A stretch of DNA of 64,000 nt. It comes from Phialophora verrucosa. Lineage: Eukaryota; Ascomycota; Eurotiomycetes; Chaetothyriales; Herpotrichiellaceae. The stretch is taken from NCBI GenBank assembly GCA_002099365.1, contig MSED01000005.1:930001-994000 (forward strand), given 5' to 3'. Made by a program: the position numbers and the translations under genes. Of this stretch, positions 45,821 through 57,041 are shown piece after piece. How positions within the stretch are numbered: position 1 is the stretch's first letter; each line of letters begins with the position of its first letter. The notes beneath the pieces are model-generated. The model did no database searches and was not told the DNA's origin. It saw only the letters and a list, made by a program, of their open reading frames with translations.

Positions 45821-46858
45821 TTTCGTGACAGGATAGCTGGCTTTGGTCGAGACGCAAGAGTCAGTGGCGCGTGCTGTTGTGTGCTTGAGGCCGGAGGGAG
45901 GAGGGTGCGGAAGATTTCTCAGCAAACAATGGCGGATACGCGCAGCAAGACCAGCATCAAACGCACAACGCTCGCTTTGCTCTCTCTTTCACGACAGATT
46001 GATAGACAGGAGGCGCCATTGGCCTAGTAACTGGAGTTCCAGGCTTGCATCCTGCAGCTATCATGACCCCTTGCACCCCTTGACACAAAGTAATGGTGAC
46101 GACACCCGACAAAAAGTGGCGAAACGCGTTGCCATTCGCTTTACGCGCAGCGCGTCAATCGACGCTAAGATCGAGAAGTACGAGTACGAGTAGCTAGACT
46201 CGTACGAGGAGTGCTACTCAATTGGCGCCGCCATGACACTCAGTGAGGACGATGATCTCGTGGCCTATGAAAAGCAGAGTATTACGATGCATAAGCACGT
46301 GTGAGTGCGCGGGGTACAGGTGACAGGATAGGTTTTCAAACTGCGGATTCATGATGATCTCCGGGTTTCCTTTCGCAGGCTTTGTACAGCGTACCCAGTA
46401 CAGTATGAAAGTCACGCACACCCAAACACCTAACTCCTCCAACGCAACGATTGTCTTGTTCAGCAGGCAGGAAGATGGGTATGCCAATGCACACCCTTGC
46501 AATCGCTCGAGACTCCGAGCCCACATGTCTCTATCGTGCCAACTATCCAGCGGCGCGCAGGCGCAAACAGACCAGCCTCGTTGTCGAGCGGCAAGCTAAT
46601 ATTTACATACGTGGGGAACCTCGGCACCTGGCGGTTGTCAGCAATGGACCGAATCGATCCTCCTCTGTACACAACATGTAAAAGGGAGTGGGCTTTGCTT
46701 TCCAAAAGCTTTACCTTGTTATTAGAACTGCAATGCTATGATATTAATGAAGAGTGTTATCTCATAGTTTACGTTCAATCTTGAACAGGCACATAATACC
46801 TTCCGCCTCCTTTCCAATCCCCACGACTCCACCCGACGTAACTTGAACAGTAAGCAGA
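45821..46858. other. divergent promoter region of LSH-like and thiolase-like genes
   Basis: 1.0 kb between divergent starts. A cell-cycle-box-like site is listed separately. A short inverted GTACGAG/CTCGTAC pair lies near 46176-46210. No gene is visible. Confidence 0.6.
46117..46129. promoter_or_regulatory. E2F-like TGGCGAAA fused to an MCB ACGCGT
   Basis: TGGCGAAA (46117-46124) overlaps by one base a perfect ACGCGT (46124-46129), about 300 bases before the LSH-like start. Both words are G1/S elements in other eukaryotes. One site in a 1-kb gap could be chance, so this is a candidate only. Confidence 0.35.
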
Positions 46859-48758
46859 ATGGCCCAAATCCCCATCATAGTCGGCGTAGGCGACTTCGTC
46901 AACCGGTCGACGTCCCTCGCCGACGGCCAGGAACCACTAACACTGATCCTCAACGCCATATCCCTTGCCCTACGGGACACGGATCTGCCGGATGACAAAC
47001 GACAACAGCTCCAATCAGCCATCGACAGCATCGACGTCGTCAGGACGTGGACATGGCCGTACGACGATCTGCCGGGGGACATCGGTCGCGGGTTAGGCGT
47101 GGACGCGAGACACCGGTTCTACAGCGACCACGGCGGCAACAAGCCCGCCAAGCTGTTCGACCAGGCGGCCCGGAGGATTTCGAGGGGCGAAACCAAAGTC
47201 GCGGTCGTCACGGGCGGCGAGGCGCTGGCCTCACTGTCCGCGTTCGCGGCGGCCCGCAAGATGCCCCCGCCAGGCTGGACCAAGACCACCGAAGGCGTCG
47301 ACTCGGTCTTCTCGCCAACGGGGCGAGACCTGGGGAAGGACATCGGCGCCGTCCACTCCATCGGCGCCCCGATCCACGTGTACCCGCTGTTTGAGAACGG
47401 GTTCCGCGCGCATCGCGGGCAGTCCATAGCCGAGAACCACGAGGAGTCCGCCCAGCTGTACGCCGAATTCGCCAAAGTGGCCGAGAAGCAACCCTACGCG
47501 TGGAACTACGGCAAGCCGGCCGCGACCAAGGAGGTCATCGCCACGGTCACCAAGAGGAATAGGATGATTTGTTTCCCTTGTACGTATCTCTCCGCACTTG
47601 CGGGCTCGGGCCCGAGGCTGCTCTGACTGACCCTCGCGCCACAGATCCGCTGCTGATGAACGCTTTCAACACGATCAACCTCGCCGGCGCGTGCGTGCTC
47701 ACTTCTGTCGCGTACGCGGAGGAACTGGGCATCCCCAAGGCAAAGTGGATATACGCCCTCGGCGGCGCCGGCACGCAGGATAGCACCAATTGTATGTTAC
47801 GATCTCCGCTCCCCTACCAGCTACCGGCCTGCCTGCCTAGCTTTGTCCGTTTTGACACAGACTTCTAACTTCAAATGATGACAGTCTGGGACCGGCCAAA
47901 CTACCACACCAGCCCGTCCATCTCGCGCTCCATCGACGCCGGCCTGCACGTGTCCGGCCTCACGAAGGAAGACATCGACCTCTACGACTTTTACTCGTAC
48001 GCTTCACTTTTCCTCCACCCCCAGCCTCTATGACAAACAACAAGTTTGTCTTTCAGTTTCACTTTTCACTTCTCACTAACATGCAACACCGCGCGCAATT
48101 CGCAGCTGTTTCCCGATTGTCCCCAAAATCGCCGCCCACCATCTGAACCTCCCGATCACGGGCGGCGCAAAACCACTCACCCTCCTCGGCGGACTGACCA
48201 GCTTCGGCGGCGCCGGGAACAACTATTCCATGCATGTACGTATCTTTTATGTATTATTTTTCTCACACGCCATGTTTCGCTGATATATAATAGGCCATCA
48301 CCGAAATGACTCGCCGTCTCCGTGCGGGCCACGGCCGCCACGGCCTCATCCTCGCCAACGGCGGCGTCATGACTTACCAGCACGTGCTGTGCCTGTCGAC
48401 CATGCGGCGGAGAGCTGGACGGCCGTATCCCCAGGCAGATCCTCTGCCCGAGTACGTGAGCGGCGTGTCTGTGCCGAAGGTGGTGGCGCGCGTCGAGGTC
48501 GAAGGGAATGGCGAGACCGAGGCCGTGGTCGAGACGTATACCGTCGAATTCAACCGCGATGGCACGCCTCTTCGGGCGTATATCGTGGGTCGGCTGAAGA
48601 GCAACAATCACCGCTTCGTTGCCAACCACGGCGATGAGGAGACCTTGAAGCAGTTTTCCTCGTGGGAGGGCGAGAAGATCGGACGGCCTGGGCGGGTGAG
48701 GAACGATGGAGCGAGAAATCTTTTCGTTTTGAAGAGAGAGGGTATGGGCAAGTTATAG
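46859..48758 (+). CDS. thiolase-like protein (TLP1 / acetyl-CoA acetyltransferase-like)
   Basis: Five exons (46859-47579, 47645-47791, 47885-47996, 48106-48235, 48294-48758) encode 524 residues with all joins in frame. The protein has a thiolase fold: IPIIVGVGDFVNR at the start, GGNKPAKLFDQAARRISRGE, the MNAFNTINLAGACVLTSVA helix, the DLYDFYSCFPIVPK motif built over intron 3 and GGAGNNYSMHAI over intron 4. After about residue 400 there is an extra C-terminal domain (VEVEGNGETEAVVETYTVEF), as in the TLP1 group. The usual N-terminal nucleophile cysteine is not at its place (HGGNKPAK), so claisen activity is uncertain. The C-terminus GKL is only a weak peroxisomal PTS1-like tripeptide. Known TLPs bind acyl-CoA, but their physiological role is unclear. 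Confidence 0.82.
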
Positions 48759-49217
48759 GGAGGTACGAAGCAGTCGAGGGGAGATTCTTATCATTGCTGC
48801 TCAGCGCTATGGGCTACCTACCTAGGGTAGGTGACATGAAGACTGCTTTGCAGCGTTGACGTGCTTCAGCTCTATCCTTCCATGTTGATCGTCCAGCTCC
48901 TCTGTCACTGCTACTGTTGTCTTTGACCATAAAGCCTCCAATGCCATTGCCATTGCCACTGTTGCCTGTGATCGAGCACCAATGTCACTGTCACTGTTGC
49001 CTTCCTTGCTGATATCAATACTCAATACAAATGTTTTCGCCCGTGTCATGGATGAGCCGACGACATATGTTTCCGACCCAACACAACAACGTTATTCAAG
49101 AACTTTGGTGCGCGAGTCGGTTCCGTCGATGTCCAACACTCCACTCCCCCTTGCTTGGACTGATGTGAGAACCATCAGTCATTTCAGCCGCATTGGCCGC
49201 CAACGTAGATTCTCTTC
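48759..49217. other. convergent gap with short repeats
   Basis: 459 bases between convergent stops. Contains imperfect runs of TGCCATTGCCAT and GTCACTGTCACTGTTGCC (about 48935-49005). No gene is visible. Confidence 0.6.
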
Positions 49218-52091
49218 CTAATGCTTCTCTTCCTTCGCCGCCGACTTTCTAGCCAATCTAGCGGATCTTCGCTTATTGCCTGCCGGCTTTTCGGTGGTCT
49301 CAGGCGTCTCAGAGAGCAAGGTAGCAGAAATAGACGGGTTAACAGCCGCGCGTGAGCCCTTGGGAGGTGGGTTGTTCACGCATCCATGGAATGCTGCTGG
49401 GTCTTGGCCGGAAGAGAGAGGAGAAGAAGCCAGACTGCGTGGACCAACGACGAGCTTGAGCTTCTGTGGCTTCTTCTTCATCTTCTCGCTGTTACCCTCC
49501 TGCGTAGTTTCATATGTCTCGCTGGTCGCAGGCGTCGTGATATGCTGAAGCAGATGCAATTCCGCAACGGGCGAAGAAGGGGTCGGCGGGGCAATGTCTT
49601 CTATGTTAGACGAGGCCACGTTGCTGACGGCTGGGACCTTGACACGCAAGCGGTGATTGATCGGTTCGAGAAGTGCTTGGAACTCTGGCAAATCTGCGTT
49701 TTCGGAAATGGCAGAAAAAGTGGGAGAAGGTAGCGGTCGGGCAGTTCCGACGGTGACTCCAGCAGTTCTACTGCTCGGGAATGTGTTGGTGACCTTGGTT
49801 GGAGTAGTGTTCTCGCCAGAAATGTTCTGCAGAATAGTGCCAGTCTCGTAAGACTTCTTCGCTTCACTATGAAGACGATCCACATTGTCGATGCCGGCAG
49901 ACACGAGCCCACGTGCAGGAGTCGCATGCGTATCACCAACTTGCATCCGAGGAGCCTTACTACCAGCTGAACGAATGTCTGACTGGGATGCCTTTCTCTT
50001 CGGAGAGTCGGGTGCGGCCGTGACCAGACTAGGAAGATTTGCAACATGGTCAGTCGGAGGACGAGTTGCAGGCACAGCGAGGACGCTGTCGGCCGCGCTG
50101 GCGGCAATCGAGGTTGAGGGGACTCCTATCAACAGACCACGACTGAAGCCGGACATTGTGGTACCGAACGGCAGGGCGGTGGAAGAAACAGTGTTGGCGC
50201 CAACGGTTCCGGTCTGGGCTACATCAGACGTCGCTCCACTCTTGAGAGAATCGGTTCGGGCGTTGATATCAGCTGCCTTTGACGGTGTCTTTCGAAGCAC
50301 TTGAGCAGAACCATCTCTGTCGTCAACCTTGAGAACCAAGCGCAAAGACGCTGCCGGTAGGCCTGAGGTCAATGAATCTTGCGCGGTCTCGTCGCCTTTC
50401 TGTTGGGCACCGCTGCCACGAGCACGTTGTGGAACATTCTGTGACCCCAAGCTGGATGGGACATCTTGTTGAGCGTTTGTCTCGTTAGAGGTTGTTGCAG
50501 TCGGCTGGTCAGGTGAAGAAGGCGAATCTCGCGACCTCAAGCTGGATTGTCGGTTTTCCCGAGAAGCACCGTTTCTGGCTACTGCAGGAACTGGCCGGAG
50601 AGCAGTTTGCGCCGCTTCTCGACGGGGTAGGCTTTGGGTCTGACGTACGCTTGACTGTCCAGGCCGAGGCAGACTAGGTACCTCGCCAGGCCTCGAGACC
50701 TGGGCAAGCGGATGGCGTTCTCGTTCCGATCGCCGAGATCTTCGCTCAACGGTTGCTCGGGCTTGTGTAGCGGCTGGATCGGAGGGGAAGCTGGGCCGAT
50801 CAAGCATGGCTGGGTGACGAAGGGAATTTCTTGCTGCAATTTGTCTATCAGTAGGTGGAACTCTCTTGATTTGTGCAGGCCGTCCGAATAGTTGACGCCA
50901 AGTCGGATTCCCTGCGACATAAGGGGTGAGTCCTGGCACAAAAACGGCGGCTTTGTAATATCCGCTGCCATCTGGATCCGGCACCCAGTGTCCCATGAGG
51001 TAGGATGCAAGGTGGCGATCGGACAGAAATTTGGCGCCAAGACGAACCTCACGCTCAAATGCGCAGTCGTACTTGCACACGAAGGTGAAGTAATCTGCAT
51101 ACTCGTTGAAGATGTCCGGGTCCATGAACAGGGGGTCTCGAACGTCTGGGTGAATGCCAGGGAAGGGCACGCTGATTCCTGCACAGAATTCGAAGAGCTG
51201 GTCGAGAGATGCTGGGTGCAAAGCTCGTAAGCCCACAGCGTGCTGGATCTGAGCGACCTGAGTCGCGTTCATGTCCAGGCATCGGGGTACTGCTCTCGGG
51301 CTCCTTACTAACACCCGAGACACTCCTTGGTAGATATGGTACTGCAGTGACAGTGTAAGTTCGCTCCATTTCACTTTCTGGTTGGCCTACAATGCATGAG
51401 TCAGTCAGAAATCTTGATTATGAAGGGCGCTTCCTTTACCTGAGATTCACCCGCTGTAGGCATCGGAGCTGCTGCTACAGGTTGGTTCTCAGTTGTCTGC
51501 GCCGCATCGCTGTTGGGCATCTGGTTTTCGCGGGTCGAAACATGCTCAACAGTGCGGCCATCACTGCTTACAGTCTACCAAGCATGGGTCAGTCACAGTC
51601 TCTATGAGTGAGGCATTCTGCCTTACCTGAGAGGCAGTGGTTGAGGATGTCGCAGTCGTCGCGTCGCGTCGGTTGGCAGTTGCCCGCGCCATGACAGTGT
51701 CAGGCATCCCGCCTTCCTGGGTCACCTCTTGCTCAGTCTCATCTTGCTCGACTTTGACATCCATGTGGCTTGTCTGGATCTCAGAACTTTCCTGTGGATG
51801 AATGTCCGAGGTTGTGCCGGCGAGGCTGCCCTCCTTAGGGATGGAGTCCTTTGTCTCAGTGTCACCAGTAGTCACCTCTTTCATCTCATCATCCTTGTTT
51901 CTCACAGATGGTGCCTTGGAGGTCAGTGGGAGAGAAGGGAAGGCTGCTGGAGGATTGTCAGAGTTGAAAGAAACGACGTTAGCTTTCATCAAACCAGGAT
52001 GTGCAGGTCTGGTGCCATTGCGGTTGTTAGGAGTGATAGGCTCCTCGTCTTCAAGACGAGTAGGCTTGGTGATGCTCGATCTCAGCTGCAT
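49218..52091 (-). CDS. large protein of unknown function, Ser/Thr-rich
   Basis: I do not recognise a family. Three exons (52091-51627, 51574-51440, 51386-49218; both introns phase 0, GTAAGG/TAG and GTAAAG/TAG) give 922 residues. Residues 1-200 are polar and low-complexity (RSSITKPTRLEDEEPITPNN). A more ordered part (about 204-370) is rich in aromatic residues and looks like a folded domain: KWSELTLSLQYHIYQGVSR, LFEFCAGISVPFPGIHP, NEYADYFTFVCKYDCAFER and LASYLMGHWVPDPDGSGYYK. The rest is disordered, with basic patches that could be nuclear signals (SPKRKASQSD; C-terminal NKRRSARLARKSAAKEE). The pattern suggests a nuclear or chromatin-associated protein with one domain near residue 280, but that is inference. 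Confidence 0.75.
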
Positions 52092-52830
52092 GGTTGCATG
52101 TCATCAGCTGAGTAGAAGGAGCAGAGAGGCAGAAGATGTGAGTGAGCGGGAGGAGGGGATGAAGAACGAGGAAAAAGACCGTGGGATAAAGACAACAGTG
52201 AAGGCTCATAACCAAGAGGTGAAAATTCGAAAGCGAAAGCGAAATCGAAAGCCGTGATTTGTGGGAAATTCGATGTCTTGCCAGACCCCCGTCTCACTGT
52301 CCGTTACATCTAGTGAGCAACTTCTTGTAAACGTGTCGCTCTGCACAGAAACCGCATTCATGTCAGTTCCTGCTCTTCCAGTTCTGAGATATGGGAAATT
52401 GGGACCTACACAAGGCGAAGCAGGTGACGGGGAACACCACCTTTCTCGGATGGCCGCAAAGTCCTCCTAAGAATCGACCCTTGATTCTGGCAACAATACT
52501 CAGCAGCCACTGTCGATCCATGTGCATGTTGGCCCCCTTTCAAATTCTTCTTCGTACTTCCTGTGGTCAGCTCAGTCACGCCCCTAGAGCTTGCTTGCTG
52601 TTTAACTTGCGCTTGCTGCACCTCGGCCGCTCCCAAGGGACGGTTGACTTCGAGATTGATGGCAGTAGCTTTTGCTGCTGTAAACACCATCTTGCACATC
52701 CACCGCGGCCAACTGCTGTCTGGCGGTGGACGGTGCACTTATTCAAGCACCACACCATCTGGAGCCGCCCTGCTCTGTGCGCTTGACTAATATATCAGCT
52801 GGTCATTGATCCCTCGGTAAGCATCTGCCT
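52092..52830. other. intergenic, nothing recognised
   Basis: Upstream DNA of the unknown-function gene, with AG-rich sequence near 52100-52180, and 3' flank of the phosphatase-like gene. Short frames only. Confidence 0.6.
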
Positions 52831-53805
52831 TCAGTCGGCAAGATCCACAAACGGGGCCACTCCTTCTCTAATATGAGTGTCCACCAGTTGTTCGACGCCA
52901 TCCAGCTTCTCATCATCCGAGGTATCGACTTCGTCGATACTGCGCTTACTAGGCCGCCGACGTCGGGTCGCAAAACCTCCGTCATCGTTGGAAGGCATAA
53001 CGAAGGGCATCATTGCGGCGTCTGCATCTGAGACCTGGCGTTCAGCCGTGGTAATTGTCTGCAAGTCCAGGAGAACATTCGTCATGCTGTCCGACAAATT
53101 AATACAGAACCGCTGGGATTGGACCATGTGGATCGCGGCGAAAGCCTCAACACCATAGACAACCATCAAATACGCAGCAACCAATAGGGCCGACCGATCG
53201 TTTCCGGACTCGCAGAACACAAGGACCTTGCCACTTAGGTCGTGAATATCTTGCATCGGGGTCCTAGTGCATGTGGCCTCGAGATGGTCATTGATTGTCT
53301 TGATGACTGGCTTGACGAGTGAGATGAACTCGCCCGGGTGGTCGAAGTCAAAAGTGCAGGTTGCTACACCAGCGCTCGAGGCGAACGTGGCAGGATCGAG
53401 AAAGGATTTCCGGGTCCTGACTGACTTGCTCGAACGAGCAGCCACGAGAAGAGTGATACCGGCATCACCGACGAACGCCGGATCCTTCGCCACGCTGCTT
53501 GGTCCCAGAAACAGGAAAGGTAGGATCGGTTGAGCATTTCTACGCATCTCGTATTGCCAGGTCAGCATTGAATGTGTCAAGTCAGGCCTGTGGCAGCTGG
53601 CCAGAGCTCTCAGGAACTCGTGATTGCCATATTGTCTGGATGTCTGATTGAAGGGGAGGCCGTGGACGCGGAAGGTAGGCTTGCCAGTTTCGTAGTCCAG
53701 CTCAGGTGGAGGGACATTGACACGAGGTGCGTCGATCTGTCGCTTGTCGCTGTAATCGTGAGCAGCAATGTAGAGATTCGAAGGACCCTCAGGAAGATCC
53801 GCCAT
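52831..53805 (-). CDS. dual-specificity-phosphatase-like protein
   Basis: A single exon of 324 residues. The C-terminal half has a DSP/PTP-like fold: PILPFLFLGPSSVAKDP, the strand CTFDFDHPGEF, and the phosphate-binding loop KVLVFCESGNDRSALLVAAYL, followed by AIHMVQSQRFCINLSD, the usual helix after the loop. The loop keeps Cys198 and Arg204 of the C-x5-R signature, but the His normally just before the Cys is Phe197. The N-terminal 95 residues are a fungal-specific extension (HDYSDKRQIDAPRVN). The tail has a basic NLS-like RRRRPSKR segment and an acidic end. It resembles fungal STYX/DSP-like proteins; with Cys and Arg present it may be active, weak, or a phospho-reader. Partner and substrate are unknown. 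Confidence 0.8.
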   Translation of the reverse strand: MADLPEGPSNLYIAAHDYSDKRQIDAPRVNVPPPELDYETGKPTFRVHGLPFNQTSRQYGNHEFLRALASCHRPDLTHSMLTWQYEMRRNAQPILPFLFLGPSSVAKDPAFVGDAGITLLVAARSSKSVRTRKSFLDPATFASSAGVATCTFDFDHPGEFISLVKPVIKTINDHLEATCTRTPMQDIHDLSGKVLVFCESGNDRSALLVAAYLMVVYGVEAFAAIHMVQSQRFCINLSDSMTNVLLDLQTITTAERQVSDADAAMMPFVMPSNDDGGFATRRRRPSKRSIDEVDTSDDEKLDGVEQLVDTHIREGVAPFVDLAD

Positions 53806-54547
53806 GGTGAAGGCGGAGCAGGAGCAACAACCCGACGTCCGTGGCTATTACTGGATGGGGGGTTGCAGAAAGAAGGCCAGCAACCTCGAAATCCGACTTC
53901 TTGTTGGTGCTCTCATTAGACGGAAACATGCATGTTGGTCTTGAATGAGAAATGATGTTTGGTGGGAACAGATCTGAGGGAGCGCAGCTGCCGTTGTGAG
54001 GGAAACCACGGTCGAATGGCTTACTGCCAATCTCCTTTTCTCTCTCTGGTCAGTTGCGGCGGAGTCGAACAGGATGCAGCGGAACAAGATGCATGCATGG
54101 TACCAAAAGGCTATTGCAGCGACGTCTGTCACAAAGTATTTTCTCAAGAATTATCTCTGGGGGTCAACCGGACGATATGCAGGCAGAGGAAGTACGCGAC
54201 AGAGACAAAAGGCAGCCGACAGTGAGAGTGAAGTCAAAGTCAAGAAGTTGCTAGCGCGCGCCTGCCGTTTTCGTTCGCACAAGAGCACGCGGACGCCCAG
54301 CAGCACTTGGCTTGGTGTTCATAGCGAAGAGACATCACTTCAAGTTCGTTATTGCAACACCCTACAGGTGGTCCAGATGCTCCCTCTAATCGTTATCCAC
54401 ATACTGAGTTTGAACATTTAATGCTTGGGCTTTTATTGAGTGGTAGTGTACAGGAGTTTCACGTGGCATGCATCATCAGCCAGACGTCCTCATTCTATGT
54501 CATCGTCTCGTTATCCAGTCAACACGGCCTCGTTCCGAGGAAGTCAA
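53806..54547. other. intergenic, nothing recognised
   Basis: Upstream DNA of the phosphatase-like gene and 3' flank of the mitochondrial gene. No repeats or conserved frames. Confidence 0.6.
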
Positions 54548-55544
54548 TCATGTACTGCTTTTCTCCTTCTCGTGGTCGGGCTTCCCTGCATCGTGCTCTG
54601 GCGGCTGCTGTAGCTGTTTCTGTTCCTGCTGCGGCTTCTGCTTCTGCTTCTCTTGCTGTGATTGCTCTCGCTTGAATTGGCGCTGGATCTGCCACACCGC
54701 CCGTTCCACTTCACCACTCAGCTCTGGGACACCTGTCACCTCGGCCACCAGGTTGTGACACTCTGCGGGAAGAATAATCTGTTCTGGCGGGGCAGTGCCA
54801 TCTAAGGCTTGACTTGGTGTGACGAACGTGAAATCGGGTGCGTCAGGCGCTACTTGTTCGTACAGATCTTCGATCTCAGGGGGTGAGATGGGACGGTACA
54901 GTCTGTTGTCAAGGATAAAGTCCAGATGGTCTGAGCCTTTCAGGGCTGTTTGCTTGTAAGCACAATCCCACTGCCGTTCGGGGCCGACTTTACCTCTCCA
55001 ATGGGACCAACACCGATACGCAGCATAGAAGAACGGTATATTAGGTATCCTGGAAATGTGTCAGTGACCCACGTTTGACATGTCAGATACAGTGCAGTCC
55101 ATACACAGGTACCAGCGCAAACGGTATGCAAATTGGCATAGCCACCATGCTCCCGATGAAGCGGTTCCAATGCAATTGTTTCCGCTCTCTGGCCAGCCTG
55201 GCTAACACCTTTGGAACATCCTCTTTGTGCATGACGTTGCTGGGATAGATGACGTCGAATTTCTTCCCTTCTGTAATCTGCTCGGCCTGCAACTTGGGAT
55301 TCGAGGGAGGGAAGCTCTTCAGTCCCCATTCTTGGTACGGGATGCGCTGGAGGCCCTGGTTACCGTAAAAAACGAGTGTCTTCCTCCATCCTTTTTTGGC
55401 AGTCTCCCACCGCGCCCATGTCTCAGCGGCTTTCTTGGTTATGCGGTCGGCGATGCTCGGGTTGCCGGTAGGCTTTTCTATCGCCTTCTGACAGAAGACA
55501 AGAGCTTGTCGCGTGGTAAGAGGAAGGAGGATGATTTTTCGCAT
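54548..55544 (-). CDS. Mit_KHE1-family mitochondrial K+/H+ exchange-related protein
   Basis: Two exons (55544-55105 and 55049-54548) give 313 residues. The family (yeast YDL183C-like) was linked to mitochondrial K+/H+ exchange and is found at the inner membrane. Landmarks are in order: start MRKIILLPLTTRQALVFCQ, then ITKKAAETWARWETAKKGW, GNQGLQRIPYQEWGLKSFPP, VIYPSNVMHKEDVPKVL, and the hydrophobic pair MVAMPICIPFALVPV joined over the intron to IPNIPFFYAAYRCWSHWR. LDFILDNRLYRPISPPEIEDLY completes the conserved part. The tail is a Gln/Lys-rich low-complexity run. The start is the only ATG in frame upstream of the conserved block. Whether it is itself an exchanger is not established. Confidence 0.85.
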
Positions 55545-57041
55545 AGCCGCAACGCTTCTGGGGGAAGGAGAGAGAAAAGAAGACCACAACCTCTGCGAAG
55601 TCAAGGAAGCCTTGAGGAAGTCATGACTGGGATGCAGCAAGGACTGTATGAAAAGAGTGACCACGGATGATTGTGAAAGTAAATGCTCGTCGGCAACGAC
55701 AATGACTGACAAGACAGTAGACGAGGTGGTGAAGCGCAAACGGGCTTCTGCGCGTAGCTCACCAGTTCAGCAATTTTCCAAGGTCATTCTGAGGTGCTGC
55801 CTTTAATTCATGGCGCGTGGTGTCGCCAATGCTGTAAGAGCTGCGTGCCTCAACGTCATGGCCGCATCTCATGCATTGATTCGCCCCCAAGTGAGAGATC
55901 CCTGTCGCGACATCAGCACCAACCGAAACGCCTCATTCGCCGAGATGAGTGCAGACTGAGCGCGGGCCTCACCCCGGATCGGGCCAAGGGTGGTGATGCC
56001 GCCCTATGCTCACCCCCAGCTCTCTCAATGCCCGGGGGCTTCACCGAATCCAGGCATGTGGCATGGTGACTACCTCGTATGTACGTTGATTTCGACCAGC
56101 ACCAATTGACATATTCGCCAACGGGCCCTGGTTCTTCCCAGCATCCATTTCGCAGCTTCCGCTGACTGCTCGGTAAGATAAATGTACAATCAAGCTATGA
56201 TCTACTTGATACAGTGAGAGCTCGACTGACACTTTACGAACTGCATCTCGGGGAGAGTATTCGAGCCAGGCGCAAAGGACGGATGATGCGCCATCAAAGA
56301 CCGCAGCGTAGGCACTGGCACCAACAAAGCTGGATGAAGCGCACGCGAGAGACCAGCCCCCAAGCATCTTATGTGGTCGCCCTCGAACTGGACTGCGCAG
56401 CCAAATGGACAGACGCAGAGAGTTTCTACCCAAACGGGGACGGATAACGTGCAATCGCAATACACTTCCCACTCTTCAAGTCTGCAGTCATCTCATCTGT
56501 ACGGTGGAAATAGGTGTCCGATGTCGCCGGAGCGCCCACTCCCCCGAGACTGATTGTGTTGCTCTTTGAGTGTTGAGGTAGAATGCGTGCTCATCGAACA
56601 TGACATCCCCGGTCTCCTCTTCCAGCCGTTGCCGCCACAAAGGGAGCTGTCTTTGATGACTACTGCCACTTCACAGCAGGTAAGTCATGCCACCAGAGAA
56701 CACATCAAACGCTGAGGGCAACAATATCCGGGAATCAAGAATGGCTGCTACGTGCGGGTTGCTTCAACATTCCGAATGGATATGGTGGCGACGGATCGAG
56801 TCGTCTGGTTTTTTTTAGTATTGTTCCCGCAAACAATGGAGCACATTCTTCCGTTCATGGCAGTTACGCACAGATCAGATCAACTTCGGCTCCCTCAGGC
56901 CTCGTCACTGTCACCTGCCACTCACGCAAACGACATCGTATTGCCTGTCTAACAAATCCCCATCTTCATATCATGTTGGGCAGTCAATTGTGAAAGTGCT
57001 GCTAACAGTTGGTTCAATCCGGCTGACGCCCGGAGATCAAG
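55545..57041. other. 1.5-kb divergent intergenic gap
   Basis: Lies between divergent starts of the mitochondrial gene and the Erg6-like gene. Short frames only, no repeats of note. Confidence 0.6.
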
